64,000 bases of DNA from Ferrimonas balearica DSM 9799. Lineage in GTDB: Bacteria; Pseudomonadota; Gammaproteobacteria; Enterobacterales; Shewanellaceae. Below the pieces are notes generated by a model. It did not search any database and was not told the DNA's origin. It was given only the letters and a program-made list of their open reading frames with translations. Location: contig NC_014541.1 of assembly GCF_000148645.1 (NCBI RefSeq), forward strand, positions 3,495,139 to 3,559,138, given 5' to 3'. This document shows, piece by piece, positions 27,279 through 37,039 of the stretch (its first letter is position 1; every line of letters begins with the position of its first letter). A program made the position numbers and the translations under genes.

Positions 27279-28271
27279 ATGAAGAAGTATCCAATGATTG
27301 CAAGGACAGCAGCATTTACCGGCCTGCTTGTCATCAGCGCCCCGGCACTCGCCACCTCCACCCTCTCGCTCACCATCGACAACGACGGCGCAGTGGGCAG
27401 CGACCGGGACTACTCCAGTGGCCTGTTGCTGGGCTACCACTCACCCCATTGGCGCCCTGATGACGCCCCGGGCTGGCTGGCCAGCCTGGCCAATGTACTG
27501 CCCGGCAGCGACCGGCAATCCATCAGCGGTTCGCTGCGACTGGGCCAGATGATGTGGACCCCGGAGGACATTGAGCAACCCCTGCCTCCCGAGGGAGAGC
27601 GGCCCTACGCGGGTCTGCTGTTTCTGGAGGGGGGGCTGAGCCGCTTTGCCGAGGACCGCGCTGACCGCTACCAACTGGTGCTGGGGACGGTCGGGCCCAA
27701 CGCCATGGCCGAAGAGGGGCAGCGCTTTATCCATTTCCTGATTGGCTCCGAGGAACCGATGGGCTGGGATTCACAGATTGAAAACCAGCTGATTGCGAAT
27801 CTGGACTATCGGGGCGACCGCCGTCTGGCGCAGACGCCGGGGGACTGGGGGCGCACCCCTGAGATCAGCGCCGTGGCAAGGGCCCGGGCGGGTAACTTCC
27901 AGAGTGAACTGGCGTTGGGGGCGATGTTCCGTTGGGGTGAGCAGTTGGGGGGCAGCTTTGCCAGCGCCGGATTCCAGCCGGGTCAGTTGGTGGACCCCGG
28001 CGCCCTCGCCGGTAGCCCACGGGGCCAGTTCCTGTTTACCGGGGTGGAGGGGCGCTATCGCTTTAACGACATCACCATTGAAGGCGACCGGCCGGATGAC
28101 GTCCCGGACACCCGCATCGAACACTGGCAAGCCAGTGTGGTGCTGGGTTACCTCTACTACCAGCCCCGCTGGGGCGCCAGCATCACCTTTGAAGCCCACA
28201 GCCGGGCCTATCAGGAGGCGGACCACAGCGTCGATGGCTATGGCTCCGTCAGCCTGTTCTGGCGCTGGTAA
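27279..28271 (+). CDS. LpxR-like outer-membrane lipid A deacylase (DUF2219 family)
   Basis: The 330-residue protein has a signal peptide and then family features: TIDNDGAVGSDRDYSSG near the mature N-terminus, GERPYAGLLF, and VGPNAMAEEGQRFIH with PMGWDSQIENQ. In Salmonella LpxR the early Asn-Asp pair and a mid-protein histidine form the active site; both have counterparts here. LpxR removes the 3'-acyloxyacyl chain of lipid A in the outer leaflet and uses calcium. The protein ends in FWRW, as a barrel should. It is convergent with and 9 bp from a DUF3943 outer-membrane protein gene. Confidence 0.82.
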   Translation: MKKYPMIARTAAFTGLLVISAPALATSTLSLTIDNDGAVGSDRDYSSGLLLGYHSPHWRPDDAPGWLASLANVLPGSDRQSISGSLRLGQMMWTPEDIEQPLPPEGERPYAGLLFLEGGLSRFAEDRADRYQLVLGTVGPNAMAEEGQRFIHFLIGSEEPMGWDSQIENQLIANLDYRGDRRLAQTPGDWGRTPEISAVARARAGNFQSELALGAMFRWGEQLGGSFASAGFQPGQLVDPGALAGSPRGQFLFTGVEGRYRFNDITIEGDRPDDVPDTRIEHWQASVVLGYLYYQPRWGASITFEAHSRAYQEADHSVDGYGSVSLFWRW

Positions 28272-28280
28272 ACCGCCCGC

Positions 28281-29624
28281 TCAGAGCAGGCGCTCCCCCC
28301 GGCCGAAACGGTAAACCAGCTGGCCGCTGATCAGGTCATCATGGCTGTGAAAGTGGCCGCTGTAGAAGTGCCGCCAATCCAGCTGCACCGCCCAGTTCGG
28401 GCTGAGGCGGTAGTGTAGCCCGGCCCCGCCATTAAACAGGAATGTCTTGCGGTCGTTGTCCTGGTCACGCAACGCCTCGCCGATCCCGGCGGTCAGGTAG
28501 GGGCGCAGGTCGGACTGGCCATTAAAGTAGTACTGGCCATCAACGCTGTAGTTTTCGTAGGTGAGGGTTTCGCCGGTGCGCTTATCCTGCAGTTCGGAGC
28601 GGGCGTAACTGAGGCGGGCGGAGAACTGGCGGGTGAAATAGAGGCCGAGGCTGATCACCGGCGTCCACTCATCAGTGGCCTGCCAGGATTTGTCGAGCGC
28701 CAGATAGCCGCCGCCCACGCTGATGCCGACAATGCCGTAGTCCACCGGATCTTCGGCGTGGCTGACACCACTATCCCTGCTCAGACGGCTGACGCCGGGG
28801 CCGGCTTCACCCGCGCCAATGGCGTAGCGCAGGTTCAACTGCACCTGGGTGTCGTACTGGCCATTACCAAGTGGCACCTCCTGCACGCCCAGATAGCCGG
28901 TGCCCGCCTTAATCAGGTCCCGCCCGACCAGCCGGTTCACGCCGCGGCCGATGCTGTCGACCGGGTCAAGAAAGAACAGTGCGGTGCTGCCCAGGGTTTC
29001 TGAGCCCCACACGGTGCCGCCCTGCTCGATGATCTCCCGCTCCTGATGAAAGGCCCACTCGCCGTATACCCAACCGAGTACCGGCGTCACCACCAGATCC
29101 TGCAGCGAGGGCACTTCAGCAAAGGCTTCGATGCCATACTCCCAGTAGAAGGTGGACATCAGGAAGGAGTACATAAAGGCGTCCCACTGGCGGTAGCCGG
29201 ACTTGCGCGCCACCTGGTAGTACACGCCGCCAAAATAGGGGTGGCCGATGTAGTTGATGTACCAGACGTCGCGGTCCCAGACCGGGCCTTCCCGGACGTT
29301 GTCCCACCACTTCTTCAGCAGCCGGTCATCGCTGCCGTCCCAGTTGGTAAAGTCACTGGGCAACAGTGCCAGAAAGCCTGCAACCCCCACCCCGTACCAG
29401 GCCACGGACTTGGTTTGTGACCACACCCGTTCGGCGTCTTCGCCATGGGGCGCACTGAACAGAGAGATGGCGTAGGGGTCATCGTAGACGCTGGCTTCAA
29501 TCGCCTTATCTTCCCAACTGGTGTTGGTGATGCCTGGGCGATAGATGTCGGATTCCTCAGCCAGTGCCGGACCCGCAGCCAGCAGCATGGCCAAGCCTAA
29601 GGGCTTGAAACCAGGGGTGCGCAT
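28281..29624 (-). CDS. DUF3943 domain outer-membrane protein with C-terminal barrel
   Basis: The ATG at 29624 follows AAAGGAGTTCATGCT and gives a 447-residue protein with a clear signal peptide (GPALAEE). The N-terminal half holds the DUF3943 signature region (NYIGHPYFGGVYYQVARKSGY, then FYWEYGIEAFAEVPSLQDLVVTPVLGW written here in parts). The C-terminal half is a beta-barrel resembling OmpA/OmpW-like surface proteins. The function is unknown; in other bacteria DUF3943 proteins are outer-membrane associated. The stretch 29625-29758 presumably holds divergent promoters. Confidence 0.75.
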   Translation of the reverse strand: MRTPGFKPLGLAMLLAAGPALAEESDIYRPGITNTSWEDKAIEASVYDDPYAISLFSAPHGEDAERVWSQTKSVAWYGVGVAGFLALLPSDFTNWDGSDDRLLKKWWDNVREGPVWDRDVWYINYIGHPYFGGVYYQVARKSGYRQWDAFMYSFLMSTFYWEYGIEAFAEVPSLQDLVVTPVLGWVYGEWAFHQEREIIEQGGTVWGSETLGSTALFFLDPVDSIGRGVNRLVGRDLIKAGTGYLGVQEVPLGNGQYDTQVQLNLRYAIGAGEAGPGVSRLSRDSGVSHAEDPVDYGIVGISVGGGYLALDKSWQATDEWTPVISLGLYFTRQFSARLSYARSELQDKRTGETLTYENYSVDGQYYFNGQSDLRPYLTAGIGEALRDQDNDRKTFLFNGGAGLHYRLSPNWAVQLDWRHFYSGHFHSHDDLISGQLVYRFGRGERLL

Positions 29625-29761
29625 AGCATGAACTCCTTTCTTCTCTGCGCGACAAAATTGGGACTGACGATGCCCCACCAATGCCTTATGGTTAACGCAT
29701 TAATAACAGCATCGACGGTCACTTACCACCGGCAGATTACTGAGTGTACTGAGGATTAATG

Positions 29762-30061
29762 ATGGATGAACGCGCCAGAAATGAGTATCTCGAATCCTGC
29801 CACCAACAACTGCGCGAGCTGTTTTCGACCGATAGTGGTAAGCGATCCGACCCCGCAGCCCTGCATCGGGTACAGGGTTTTATCCACGCGGGAAAGGTAC
29901 TGGGGGTACTGACTCGAGAACAGAGTCAAACGATGATGGAACAGGTGCACCTGGAGGTGCGGGGGGAGACGCTGGCCGAGCGGGCGCAGCGTAAGGCCAG
30001 ACTGGAAGCGGCGCGGCGTGGCGAATACGAGTGTTTCGACACGCCGCCCTCAGAACGTTAA
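29762..30061 (+). CDS. Small hypothetical protein
   Basis: A 99-residue, charged, helical protein. Of two adjacent ATGs I prefer 29762, seven bases after GAGG. It has no membrane segment. The C-terminal third is very basic (RAQRKARLEAARRG). It ends two bases before the end of the convergent deaminase gene. Family not recognised. Confidence 0.6.
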   Translation: MDERARNEYLESCHQQLRELFSTDSGKRSDPAALHRVQGFIHAGKVLGVLTREQSQTMMEQVHLEVRGETLAERAQRKARLEAARRGEYECFDTPPSER

Positions 30062-30062
30062 C

Positions 30063-31109
<1,047 letters not shown>

Positions 31110-31173
31110 TCATAGGAGTCTACGGTTCTGGCGGGACAGCACAAGAACAGAATCACTACTCCGAGCAGATTGC

Positions 31174-31207
31174 CTCCGGGCGGGCGCGGTGGCAGGCCCG
31201 CCCGGAG
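31174..31207. other. Perfect 12-bp GC-rich hairpin after gnd
   Basis: CTCCGGGCGGGC at 31174-31185 and its reverse complement at 31196-31207 form a stem with a 10-base loop, immediately after the gnd stop on the minus strand. No T-tract follows, so it may protect the mRNA 3' end or act as a Rho-assisted end rather than a classical terminator. Confidence 0.6.
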
Positions 31208-31213
31208 TCTCCC

Positions 31214-32734
31214 TCAGGCGGGGCGTACCGGGCGACCGGGCGCGCTCCAGTCGACGTGGAAACGGGCCCCCTCATCGCGGTCGGTACGGGCAAACCCGTG
31301 GGCGCCAAAGAAGTCCCGCTGTCCCTGCAGCAGGTTGGCGGGCAGTGTGCCAAGGCGGTAGGAGTCGAAGTAGGCCAATGAAGCACTGAGTGCGCCACAG
31401 GGGATGCCAAGCAGCGTGGCCTGGGCGATGGCACGGCGCCAGTTGCCCTGATAACGGTGCAGCTGTTCGGTGAAGAAGGGATCCACCAGCAGGTTGGCCA
31501 GGCTGTCATCCCGCTCGTAAGCCGCGGCAATGGATTGCAGGAACACCGCGCGAATAATGCAGCCCGCGCGCCAGATGCGGGCAATGGCGGCAAAATCCAG
31601 GGTCCAGCCCTGAACCTTGGCGGCACTGGCCATCAGCTGGAACCCCTGAGCGTAAGCGCAGATCTTGGCGCAGTAGAGGGCATCATGGAGCTGCTCAATC
31701 AGGGCCTCGCGCTCGGCGTCGGACAGCGCCACCGGTTCCGGACCGCGCAGCAATTCGGCAGCGGCAAGACGCTCCGCTCTCTGGCCGGACAGCGCCCGGG
31801 CGTACACCGCCTGGGCGATGGTCGGAGCCGGGCAGCCCAACTCCAGGCTGGATACCGCCGTCCACAGGCCGGTGCCCTTCTGCCCCGCTTTATCCAGAAT
31901 CACGTCCACCAGCGGGCCATCACTGGCCTCATCCCAGGTGTCCAGCACCTCAGCACTGATGGCCATCAGGTAGCTGTCGAGCACCCCGGCATTCCAACGG
32001 CGGAAGATCGCCGCAATCTCTGCCGGCGTTAGTCCCAGAGCCGTGCGCAGAATGTGGTACGCCTCGCAGATCAGCTGCATGTCGGCATACTCGATGCCGT
32101 TGTGCACCATCTTGACGTAGTGACCGGCGCCCGCCGGGCCGATGTAGGCGGCACAGGGCTCCCCTTCACGCACTGGATTGCCGGGTTCAAAACGTTCAAT
32201 CGGCTTACCGCTGTCCGGGTCTACCTTGGCCGCAATCGCCTGCCACAAGGGCGCCAGTCGCTGCCAGGCTCTGGCATCGCCGGAGGCCATCAGGGAGGGG
32301 CCAAAGCGAGCACCCACTTCTCCGCCAGACACCGCCGTGCTGAAAAAGTGGAACTGACCACGGTAGTGGGCTTCCCGTTTCACCGTGTCGGTCCACAGGC
32401 TGTTTCCGGTGTCCACCACCACATCATCCGGGCCGATGCCAGCGGCCAGCAGTTGCTCGCACACCGCATCCACCGCCGCCCCTGCGGGGATGGACAACAC
32501 CACCAGCCGGGGGGCGGTCAGCTGCGCCAGCAGAGTGGCAAGGTTGGGGCAACCCAGCACTCGCCGGGACTGGCTTTCGGCCTGGTCCTGCGCTTCAACC
32601 GCGGTGATCTTATCCGCATCCAGATCGAACGCGGCCACCCGATAGCCGTTATCCGCCAGGTTGAGCACCAGGCTTTTGCCCATTACGCCCAGCCCGACAA
32701 ACCCCACGTCATACGGCGCGCCATTCTGTTCCAT
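31214..32734 (-). CDS. gnd: 6-phosphogluconate dehydrogenase, decarboxylating
   Basis: Gnd oxidises and decarboxylates 6-phosphogluconate to ribulose 5-phosphate with NADP in the pentose phosphate pathway. The protein from the ATG at 32734 has 506 residues, longer than the 468 of E. coli. An insertion around GKPIERFEPGNPVREGEPCAAY precedes the catalytic GAGHYVKMVHNGIEY, which has the Lys and His of the active site. The nucleotide-binding GLGVMGKSLVLNLA and the substrate region KGTGLWTAVSSLELG are clear. The start was chosen because upstream residues do not resemble the family and AAGG precedes this ATG. Confidence 0.95.
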   Translation of the reverse strand: MEQNGAPYDVGFVGLGVMGKSLVLNLADNGYRVAAFDLDADKITAVEAQDQAESQSRRVLGCPNLATLLAQLTAPRLVVLSIPAGAAVDAVCEQLLAAGIGPDDVVVDTGNSLWTDTVKREAHYRGQFHFFSTAVSGGEVGARFGPSLMASGDARAWQRLAPLWQAIAAKVDPDSGKPIERFEPGNPVREGEPCAAYIGPAGAGHYVKMVHNGIEYADMQLICEAYHILRTALGLTPAEIAAIFRRWNAGVLDSYLMAISAEVLDTWDEASDGPLVDVILDKAGQKGTGLWTAVSSLELGCPAPTIAQAVYARALSGQRAERLAAAELLRGPEPVALSDAEREALIEQLHDALYCAKICAYAQGFQLMASAAKVQGWTLDFAAIARIWRAGCIIRAVFLQSIAAAYERDDSLANLLVDPFFTEQLHRYQGNWRRAIAQATLLGIPCGALSASLAYFDSYRLGTLPANLLQGQRDFFGAHGFARTDRDEGARFHVDWSAPGRPVRPA

Positions 32735-32935
32735 TGACCTTAACTCCCTAGCCACGGCGAAAAATTCCGCCGCGGATTATACTCAAGTGGCTTTAAAAGT
32801 GAGAGCTGGATCACCAAAGTCGCCATTCCGTGCTGCCAAGGTGAATCCGCTCAGCAAGAAACACCACAGACCCCGGGTTACAAAGTGAACCCCCTTCGTC
32901 TGCGCCAAAGCCAGACGTGACAAGGAGCCGATAGG

Positions 32936-33487
32936 ATGAAAAGCATCACTCTCTGGGCCGCGGCCCTGACTCTGTTGACCGCCACTGCCGTACAGGCGGA
33001 CAGCGTTAGTGACACCATCAGTAAATTCAAGGAAGCGGAAGCCACCCAGCCCTTCTTTGCCAATGCTTATGGCTACGCGGTGTTCCCCACCATTGGCAAG
33101 GGCGGCGTCGGCATCGGCGGGGCGTACGGTGAAGGTCAGGTGTTCAAGGGGGGCGTTCATACCGGCAACAGTAAGATGGCCCAGGTGACCTTTGGCCTGC
33201 AGCTGGGTGGCCAGGCCTACAGTCAGATCATCTTCTTCCAGAACGCCGACGCCTATGAGGAGTTCACCAGCGGTGACTTCGAGTTTGGCGCCCAGGCCAG
33301 TGCGGTGGCGCTGACCGCTGGCGCATCAGCCGGGGCCAACACCAAGGGCACCACCGCGGGAGCCGGCACCGCCCAGGCGGAGAATAAGTACAGCGGTGGC
33401 ATGGCGATCTTTACCATGGCCAAAGGTGGCCTGATGTATGAAGCCAGCCTCGGTGGCCAGGCGTTCAGCTTCGACCCGGTCAACTGA
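32936..33487 (+). CDS. Exported SYLF-domain (Ysc84/DUF500) lipid-binding protein
   Basis: A 183-residue protein with a signal peptide (AVQADS) and the SYLF pattern: AYGYAVFPTIGKGGVGIGGAYG, a hydrophobic GLQLGGQAYSQIIFF strand and a C-terminal GLMYEASLGGQAF. SYLF proteins bind phosphoinositide-like lipids in eukaryotes; bacterial members are periplasmic and of unclear function. AAGGAG lies about nine bases before the ATG. A 10-bp hairpin follows the gene. Confidence 0.85.
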   Translation: MKSITLWAAALTLLTATAVQADSVSDTISKFKEAEATQPFFANAYGYAVFPTIGKGGVGIGGAYGEGQVFKGGVHTGNSKMAQVTFGLQLGGQAYSQIIFFQNADAYEEFTSGDFEFGAQASAVALTAGASAGANTKGTTAGAGTAQAENKYSGGMAIFTMAKGGLMYEASLGGQAFSFDPVN

Positions 33488-33792
33488 AGCTGACGATGGC
33501 AGCGTCCAGCCAACGGTGGGCGCTGCCATCCTGGCCCAGGTTACCCCCAGCCCGACACAACGCCCCGCCTCAGCAACCAGACCGCCGAGTCACCCTGCCT
33601 GCCAGCCCTGCCACCAGAACGCCACCCTGTCCTCATTTGTGCAGCAAAGTTGGGAAGCCCAGCCTCTTTTACGCAACTCTGGGAGCCACTTAACAACTTA
33701 GAAACGGGATTCGGCCTAACGTTGAACCTGAACCCATCCTGACACTCTATTGGAGTGAACACCCTGGATATTGCCTGGCCGAAGGAGACCGA
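33488..33792. other. Gene-free stretch with a strong hairpin
   Basis: GATGGCAGCG at 33495-33504 pairs perfectly with CGCTGCCATC at 33521-33530, just after the SYLF gene; no T-tract follows. The remaining 250 bp contain no convincing gene and presumably carry the promoter of the thioredoxin-CcdA-like gene. Confidence 0.5.
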
Positions 33793-35184
33793 ATGGCCCG
33801 CCTTTTCACCCTGTTGCTGCTGTGCAGCCTTAGCCTGTTTGCCCGCGCCGATGCGCCCGTTACCTGGACCGCCAAAGACGCCCAGGGCCAACCGGAAATC
33901 ACTCTGTACTTTTTCTGGTCACAAACCTGCCCGCACTGCGCCGAGGCCCACCCCTTTGTTGACGCGCTGGCGGAACACTACCCCTGGATCAAACTGGAAG
34001 CCCACAAAGTCTCCGATGCCGACACCCTGCCGCTGTGGCGGAGTGTCGCGGCGGAAACCGGCGTGCCGGCCAACTCGGTGCCCTACCTGGCCTACTGCGG
34101 CCAGGCCACGGTGGGCTACAACGGCCATGGCGTCACCGGCCAGTTCCTGCTGAGCCAACTGAAAGCCTGTTACGAGCGCAACGGCGGCGTGCTGGACCCG
34201 AACGATCCCGGTTTGGGCGAGGAGTTTGCCAGCAGCGCACCGGCCGAGGGTGGGATGTTCTCCACCTGCAGCTCCGACAGCGGCGAAGGCACCTGTGGCC
34301 TGGACAGCAGCGAAGCCGCACCGGCCACCGCCATTCAACCGGTCAACCTGCCTTTTATCGGCATGGTGGCCCCGGAATCCCTCTCCCTGCCGGTGCTGAC
34401 CGTGGTCCTGGCGGGCGTTGACGCCTTCAACCCCTGCGCCTTCTTCGTGCTGCTGTTCCTGCTCTCCATCATGGTGAACGCTAAGAGCCGCACCCGCATG
34501 CTGATCGTCGGCGGCATCTTCGTGTTCTTCTCCGGCTTCATCTACTTCCTGTTTATGAGCGCCTGGCTGAACATCTTCGCCCTGCTGGGTGGCAGTGATG
34601 GTGGCTGGATCATGATGGCCGCGGGCTTCCTGGCGCTGACGGCGGGCTTTATCAACCTGCGCGAGTACGTCACCCAGAAAGGCGATGTCTCCCTGTCGAT
34701 GTCCGCCGAAAACCGCGGCGCGCTGATTAAGCGGATGGGCCAGCTCACCAAAGCCAGCAGCCTGCCGACCATGATTGCCGGTACGGTGGTGCTGTCGATT
34801 CTGGCCAACACCTACGAGTTGCTCTGCACCGCAGGCTTCCCGATGATCTACACCAGCGTCCTGACCCTGCACGACCTGCCCAGCAGCGAGCGCTACTTCT
34901 ACCTGGTGATGTACAACCTGGTGTATGTGATCCCGCTGGCGCTGATTGTGCTGGTGTTCTCCCTCACCATGGGTAAGCGCAAGCTGACCGAGAAAGAGGG
35001 CCAGACCCTCAAGCTGATGTCCGGCATCATGATGATGGGCATGGGCGCCATGCTGGTGATCGACCCGATGCTGCTGCAGAACGCGGTCCTCGCCATCGGC
35101 CTGATCGTCGCTTCCATTATCGTCACTCTGGTGGTCGCAACGGCCCGGAAGACACTGGAAAAGCGCCGCGCAAGCCAAGGCTAA
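33793..35184 (+). CDS. Thioredoxin-like/CcdA-like membrane thiol-disulfide protein
   Basis: The 463-residue protein has a signal peptide, then a periplasmic thioredoxin-fold domain with a CPHC active site at about residues 45-48. A Ser/Glu-rich linker with two extra cysteines follows (CSSDSGEGTC). The membrane domain has about six helices and carries DAFNPCAFF early and LLCTAGFP later. The Pro-Cys pair in two helices is the mark of CcdA/DsbD/ScsB-type electron carriers, which move electrons from cytoplasmic thioredoxin to periplasmic thiols. The fusion therefore looks self-contained, with donor and acceptor in one chain. A role in cytochrome c maturation is plausible but not shown. AAGGAG precedes the ATG. 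Confidence 0.82.
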   Translation: MARLFTLLLLCSLSLFARADAPVTWTAKDAQGQPEITLYFFWSQTCPHCAEAHPFVDALAEHYPWIKLEAHKVSDADTLPLWRSVAAETGVPANSVPYLAYCGQATVGYNGHGVTGQFLLSQLKACYERNGGVLDPNDPGLGEEFASSAPAEGGMFSTCSSDSGEGTCGLDSSEAAPATAIQPVNLPFIGMVAPESLSLPVLTVVLAGVDAFNPCAFFVLLFLLSIMVNAKSRTRMLIVGGIFVFFSGFIYFLFMSAWLNIFALLGGSDGGWIMMAAGFLALTAGFINLREYVTQKGDVSLSMSAENRGALIKRMGQLTKASSLPTMIAGTVVLSILANTYELLCTAGFPMIYTSVLTLHDLPSSERYFYLVMYNLVYVIPLALIVLVFSLTMGKRKLTEKEGQTLKLMSGIMMMGMGAMLVIDPMLLQNAVLAIGLIVASIIVTLVVATARKTLEKRRASQG

Positions 35185-35202
35185 GTCGCCGTCAAATCGC
35201 GT

Positions 35203-35231
35203 AAAAATGGCCCCGCACGGGGCCATTTTTT
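35203..35231 (+). terminator. Terminator of the thioredoxin-CcdA-like gene
   Basis: TGGCCCC and GGGGCCA pair across GCAC, extended by five A before and six T after. Confidence 0.9.
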
Positions 35232-35325
35232 GTGCGCAGAAGGGCAACAGATTTTTTTGTTATCAGCCGCAAAATCCCTCGCTTTACCTGGCCAACTTTT
35301 GGTCGCATAGTGCCGCCAAAAACCC

Positions 35326-35344
35326 CCTGACGGTCCTCGTCAGG
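35326..35344 (+). promoter_or_regulatory. Hairpin in the leader of the MFS gene
   Basis: CCTGACG and CGTCAGG pair perfectly around a 5-base loop, 38 bp before the GTG start. It could be an operator dyad or an mRNA structure. The evidence is the symmetry only. Confidence 0.3.
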
Positions 35345-35382
35345 AACCCCCATAACTGACCCTTTTTTGGCTGGAGCGCGCG

Positions 35383-36564
35383 GTGTCTGACGTCACTGTA
35401 ATCCGTTCCGGCAACAGCCTGTTTGTGCCTGTTGCTGGTCTGTCTCTGTTTGCGGTGGCTTCCGGCTTCTTGATGAGCCTGTTGCCCCTGTCCCTGCCCT
35501 ATTTCGGCCTGGACAAAAGCCTGGCGGCCTATCTCGCCAGTGCCTTCTACGCCGGCATGCTCAGTGGCGCGCTGGTGAGTGCCCGTATCGTGTCGCAGCT
35601 GGGTCACCGTCATGCTTTTGTGGTGTTCCTGCTGGCCCTGCTGACTTCGGTCATCGGCCTGCTGGCGATCCCCAATGAGATCGCCTGGCTGACCCTGCGC
35701 GTGGTGGCGGGCCTGGCCAGTGCCGGTATCTACGTGGTGGTGGAGTCCTGGCTGCTGCTGGTGGACGACGATCGCCAGCGTGCCAAGCGCCTTGGCCTGT
35801 ATATGACCGCCCTGTACGGTGGCTCCGCTTTGGGCCAGCTTGGCATCGGCCAGCTCGGCACCACCGGCTTCCTGCCCTACGGTGCGATCCTGGCCCTGCT
35901 GGCGCTGGCGGTGCTGCCGCCGTTGCTGGTCAAGCGTGGTGCGCCGATTCTGGAAGTGCACGACCCGGTGCCGCTCAAGGCACTGCGTCGCCTGAGCCGC
36001 CCCGCGGTGATCGGCTGCCTGGTGTCTGGCCTGGTGCTGGGCCCGCTGTATGGCCTGATGCCGCTCTACATCCACAACCAACCGTGGCTGAGCGAGCACA
36101 CCGGTGCGCTGATGGCGATGGTGATCCTGGGCGGCATGGTGGTGCAGCCGATCACCGGCTACCTGTCACCGCGCATGAGTAAGTCTCTGCTGATGTCACT
36201 GCTGTGTGGTGTTGGCACCCTGGCGGTGGCGGGCATGCTGTCCGCCGATGACCTGCTGATGACCAGTGCCTGCTACCTGGTGTTGGGCGCCTGTGCCTTT
36301 GCGCTCTATCCGGTGGCCATCACCCAGGCCTGCCAGGGTGAAGACAGCGCCCGCATCGTCTCCATCACCGAGCTGATGCTGCTGTGCTACGGCGTGGGCT
36401 CCGTGGTCGGCCCGCTGGTGGCGGGTCAGATGACCCCGCTGCGTGATGGCCTGCCGTTGTACCTCGGCACCTGTCTGGCGGCCACCTGCATCTACATGCT
36501 GATCATGGCGGCGCGGGCCACCAAGCCGGTCTCCATCAATATGGATCCGCCCTCCGGCGAGTAA
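35383..36564 (+). CDS. MFS transporter (YcaD-like)
   Basis: A 393-residue protein with about 12 hydrophobic helices, starting with GTG behind TGGAG. The gene resembles the YcaD group of the major facilitator superfamily: short loops, an RxxSQLGHRHAF-like segment after helix 2 and VVESWLLLVDDDRQRAKRLGLYM in the middle. The transported substrate is unknown. Codon use is more biased than in the neighbours. A terminator follows at once. Confidence 0.88.
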   Translation: MSDVTVIRSGNSLFVPVAGLSLFAVASGFLMSLLPLSLPYFGLDKSLAAYLASAFYAGMLSGALVSARIVSQLGHRHAFVVFLLALLTSVIGLLAIPNEIAWLTLRVVAGLASAGIYVVVESWLLLVDDDRQRAKRLGLYMTALYGGSALGQLGIGQLGTTGFLPYGAILALLALAVLPPLLVKRGAPILEVHDPVPLKALRRLSRPAVIGCLVSGLVLGPLYGLMPLYIHNQPWLSEHTGALMAMVILGGMVVQPITGYLSPRMSKSLLMSLLCGVGTLAVAGMLSADDLLMTSACYLVLGACAFALYPVAITQACQGEDSARIVSITELMLLCYGVGSVVGPLVAGQMTPLRDGLPLYLGTCLAATCIYMLIMAARATKPVSINMDPPSGE

Positions 36565-36575
36565 GCCGTCAAACC

Positions 36576-36603
36576 AAAAAAACCGCCCAAGGGCGGTTTT
36601 TTT
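36576..36603 (+). terminator. Terminator of the MFS gene
   Basis: A run of seven A, ACCGCC, a CAAG loop, GGCGGT and seven T. The dispersed repeat starts right at its T-tract. Confidence 0.88.
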
Positions 36604-36606
36604 ATG

Positions 36607-37012
36607 GTTTATCGCATCTTTCCTTGGGAACTCTGGCTATGAGCCCGTTGCCACCTGCCGAGCCATTGCCGGGATGCCCCGGCGGGCACCAGAAGGGCGT
36701 TGCCCCTCTGGACTCCCCTATGCCTCCAACGCGGCGAAAGCCCCTCGCTCCCACTCCTTCCCGTTCAGCACTGGCCAGACTCGCATCCCTGCTCGACTGG
36801 CACTCGGGCCATCCCTGGCCCTCGGCTTCACTCCCAGTCGCTCCCGCTCGGCGCCGCGAGTCGGCCTCTGGTGGACGGCTACGCCGTGATAGCTGGGTGC
36901 TCATTCTTATTCGGAAACAGCATAAATCCCTCTAGACGAGCAGAGGCCATGAAAAGGTATTCTCTAGGAGAGGTCGCTTCTGTCTTTTTTCCCCGCTAAT
37001 CCGCGAAGAACC
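36607..37012 (+). repeat. Dispersed convergent-intergenic repeat, copy 2 (full)
   Basis: This ~405-bp copy begins at the T-tract of the MFS terminator (ATCGCAT near 36611) and ends with CGCTAATCCGCGAAGAACC. It is highly similar over its full length to copy 3 on the opposite strand. Internal hairpins include GCCGGG-ATGC-CCCGGC, CCAGAAGGGC/GCCCCTCTGG and ACGGC-TAC-GCCGT. Reading frames across it are not conserved between copies. It fills the gap between two convergent genes. Confidence 0.9.
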
Positions 37013-37039
37013 TTTTTCATGAGACCGAAACGGGGCCGC

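Noticed and set aside
36624-36935. Protein-coding gene within the dispersed repeat
   Set aside because: Open frames exist in all copies, but the frame and stop positions change between copies and the compositions (Pro/Arg/Ser-rich) look like non-coding GC-rich DNA.
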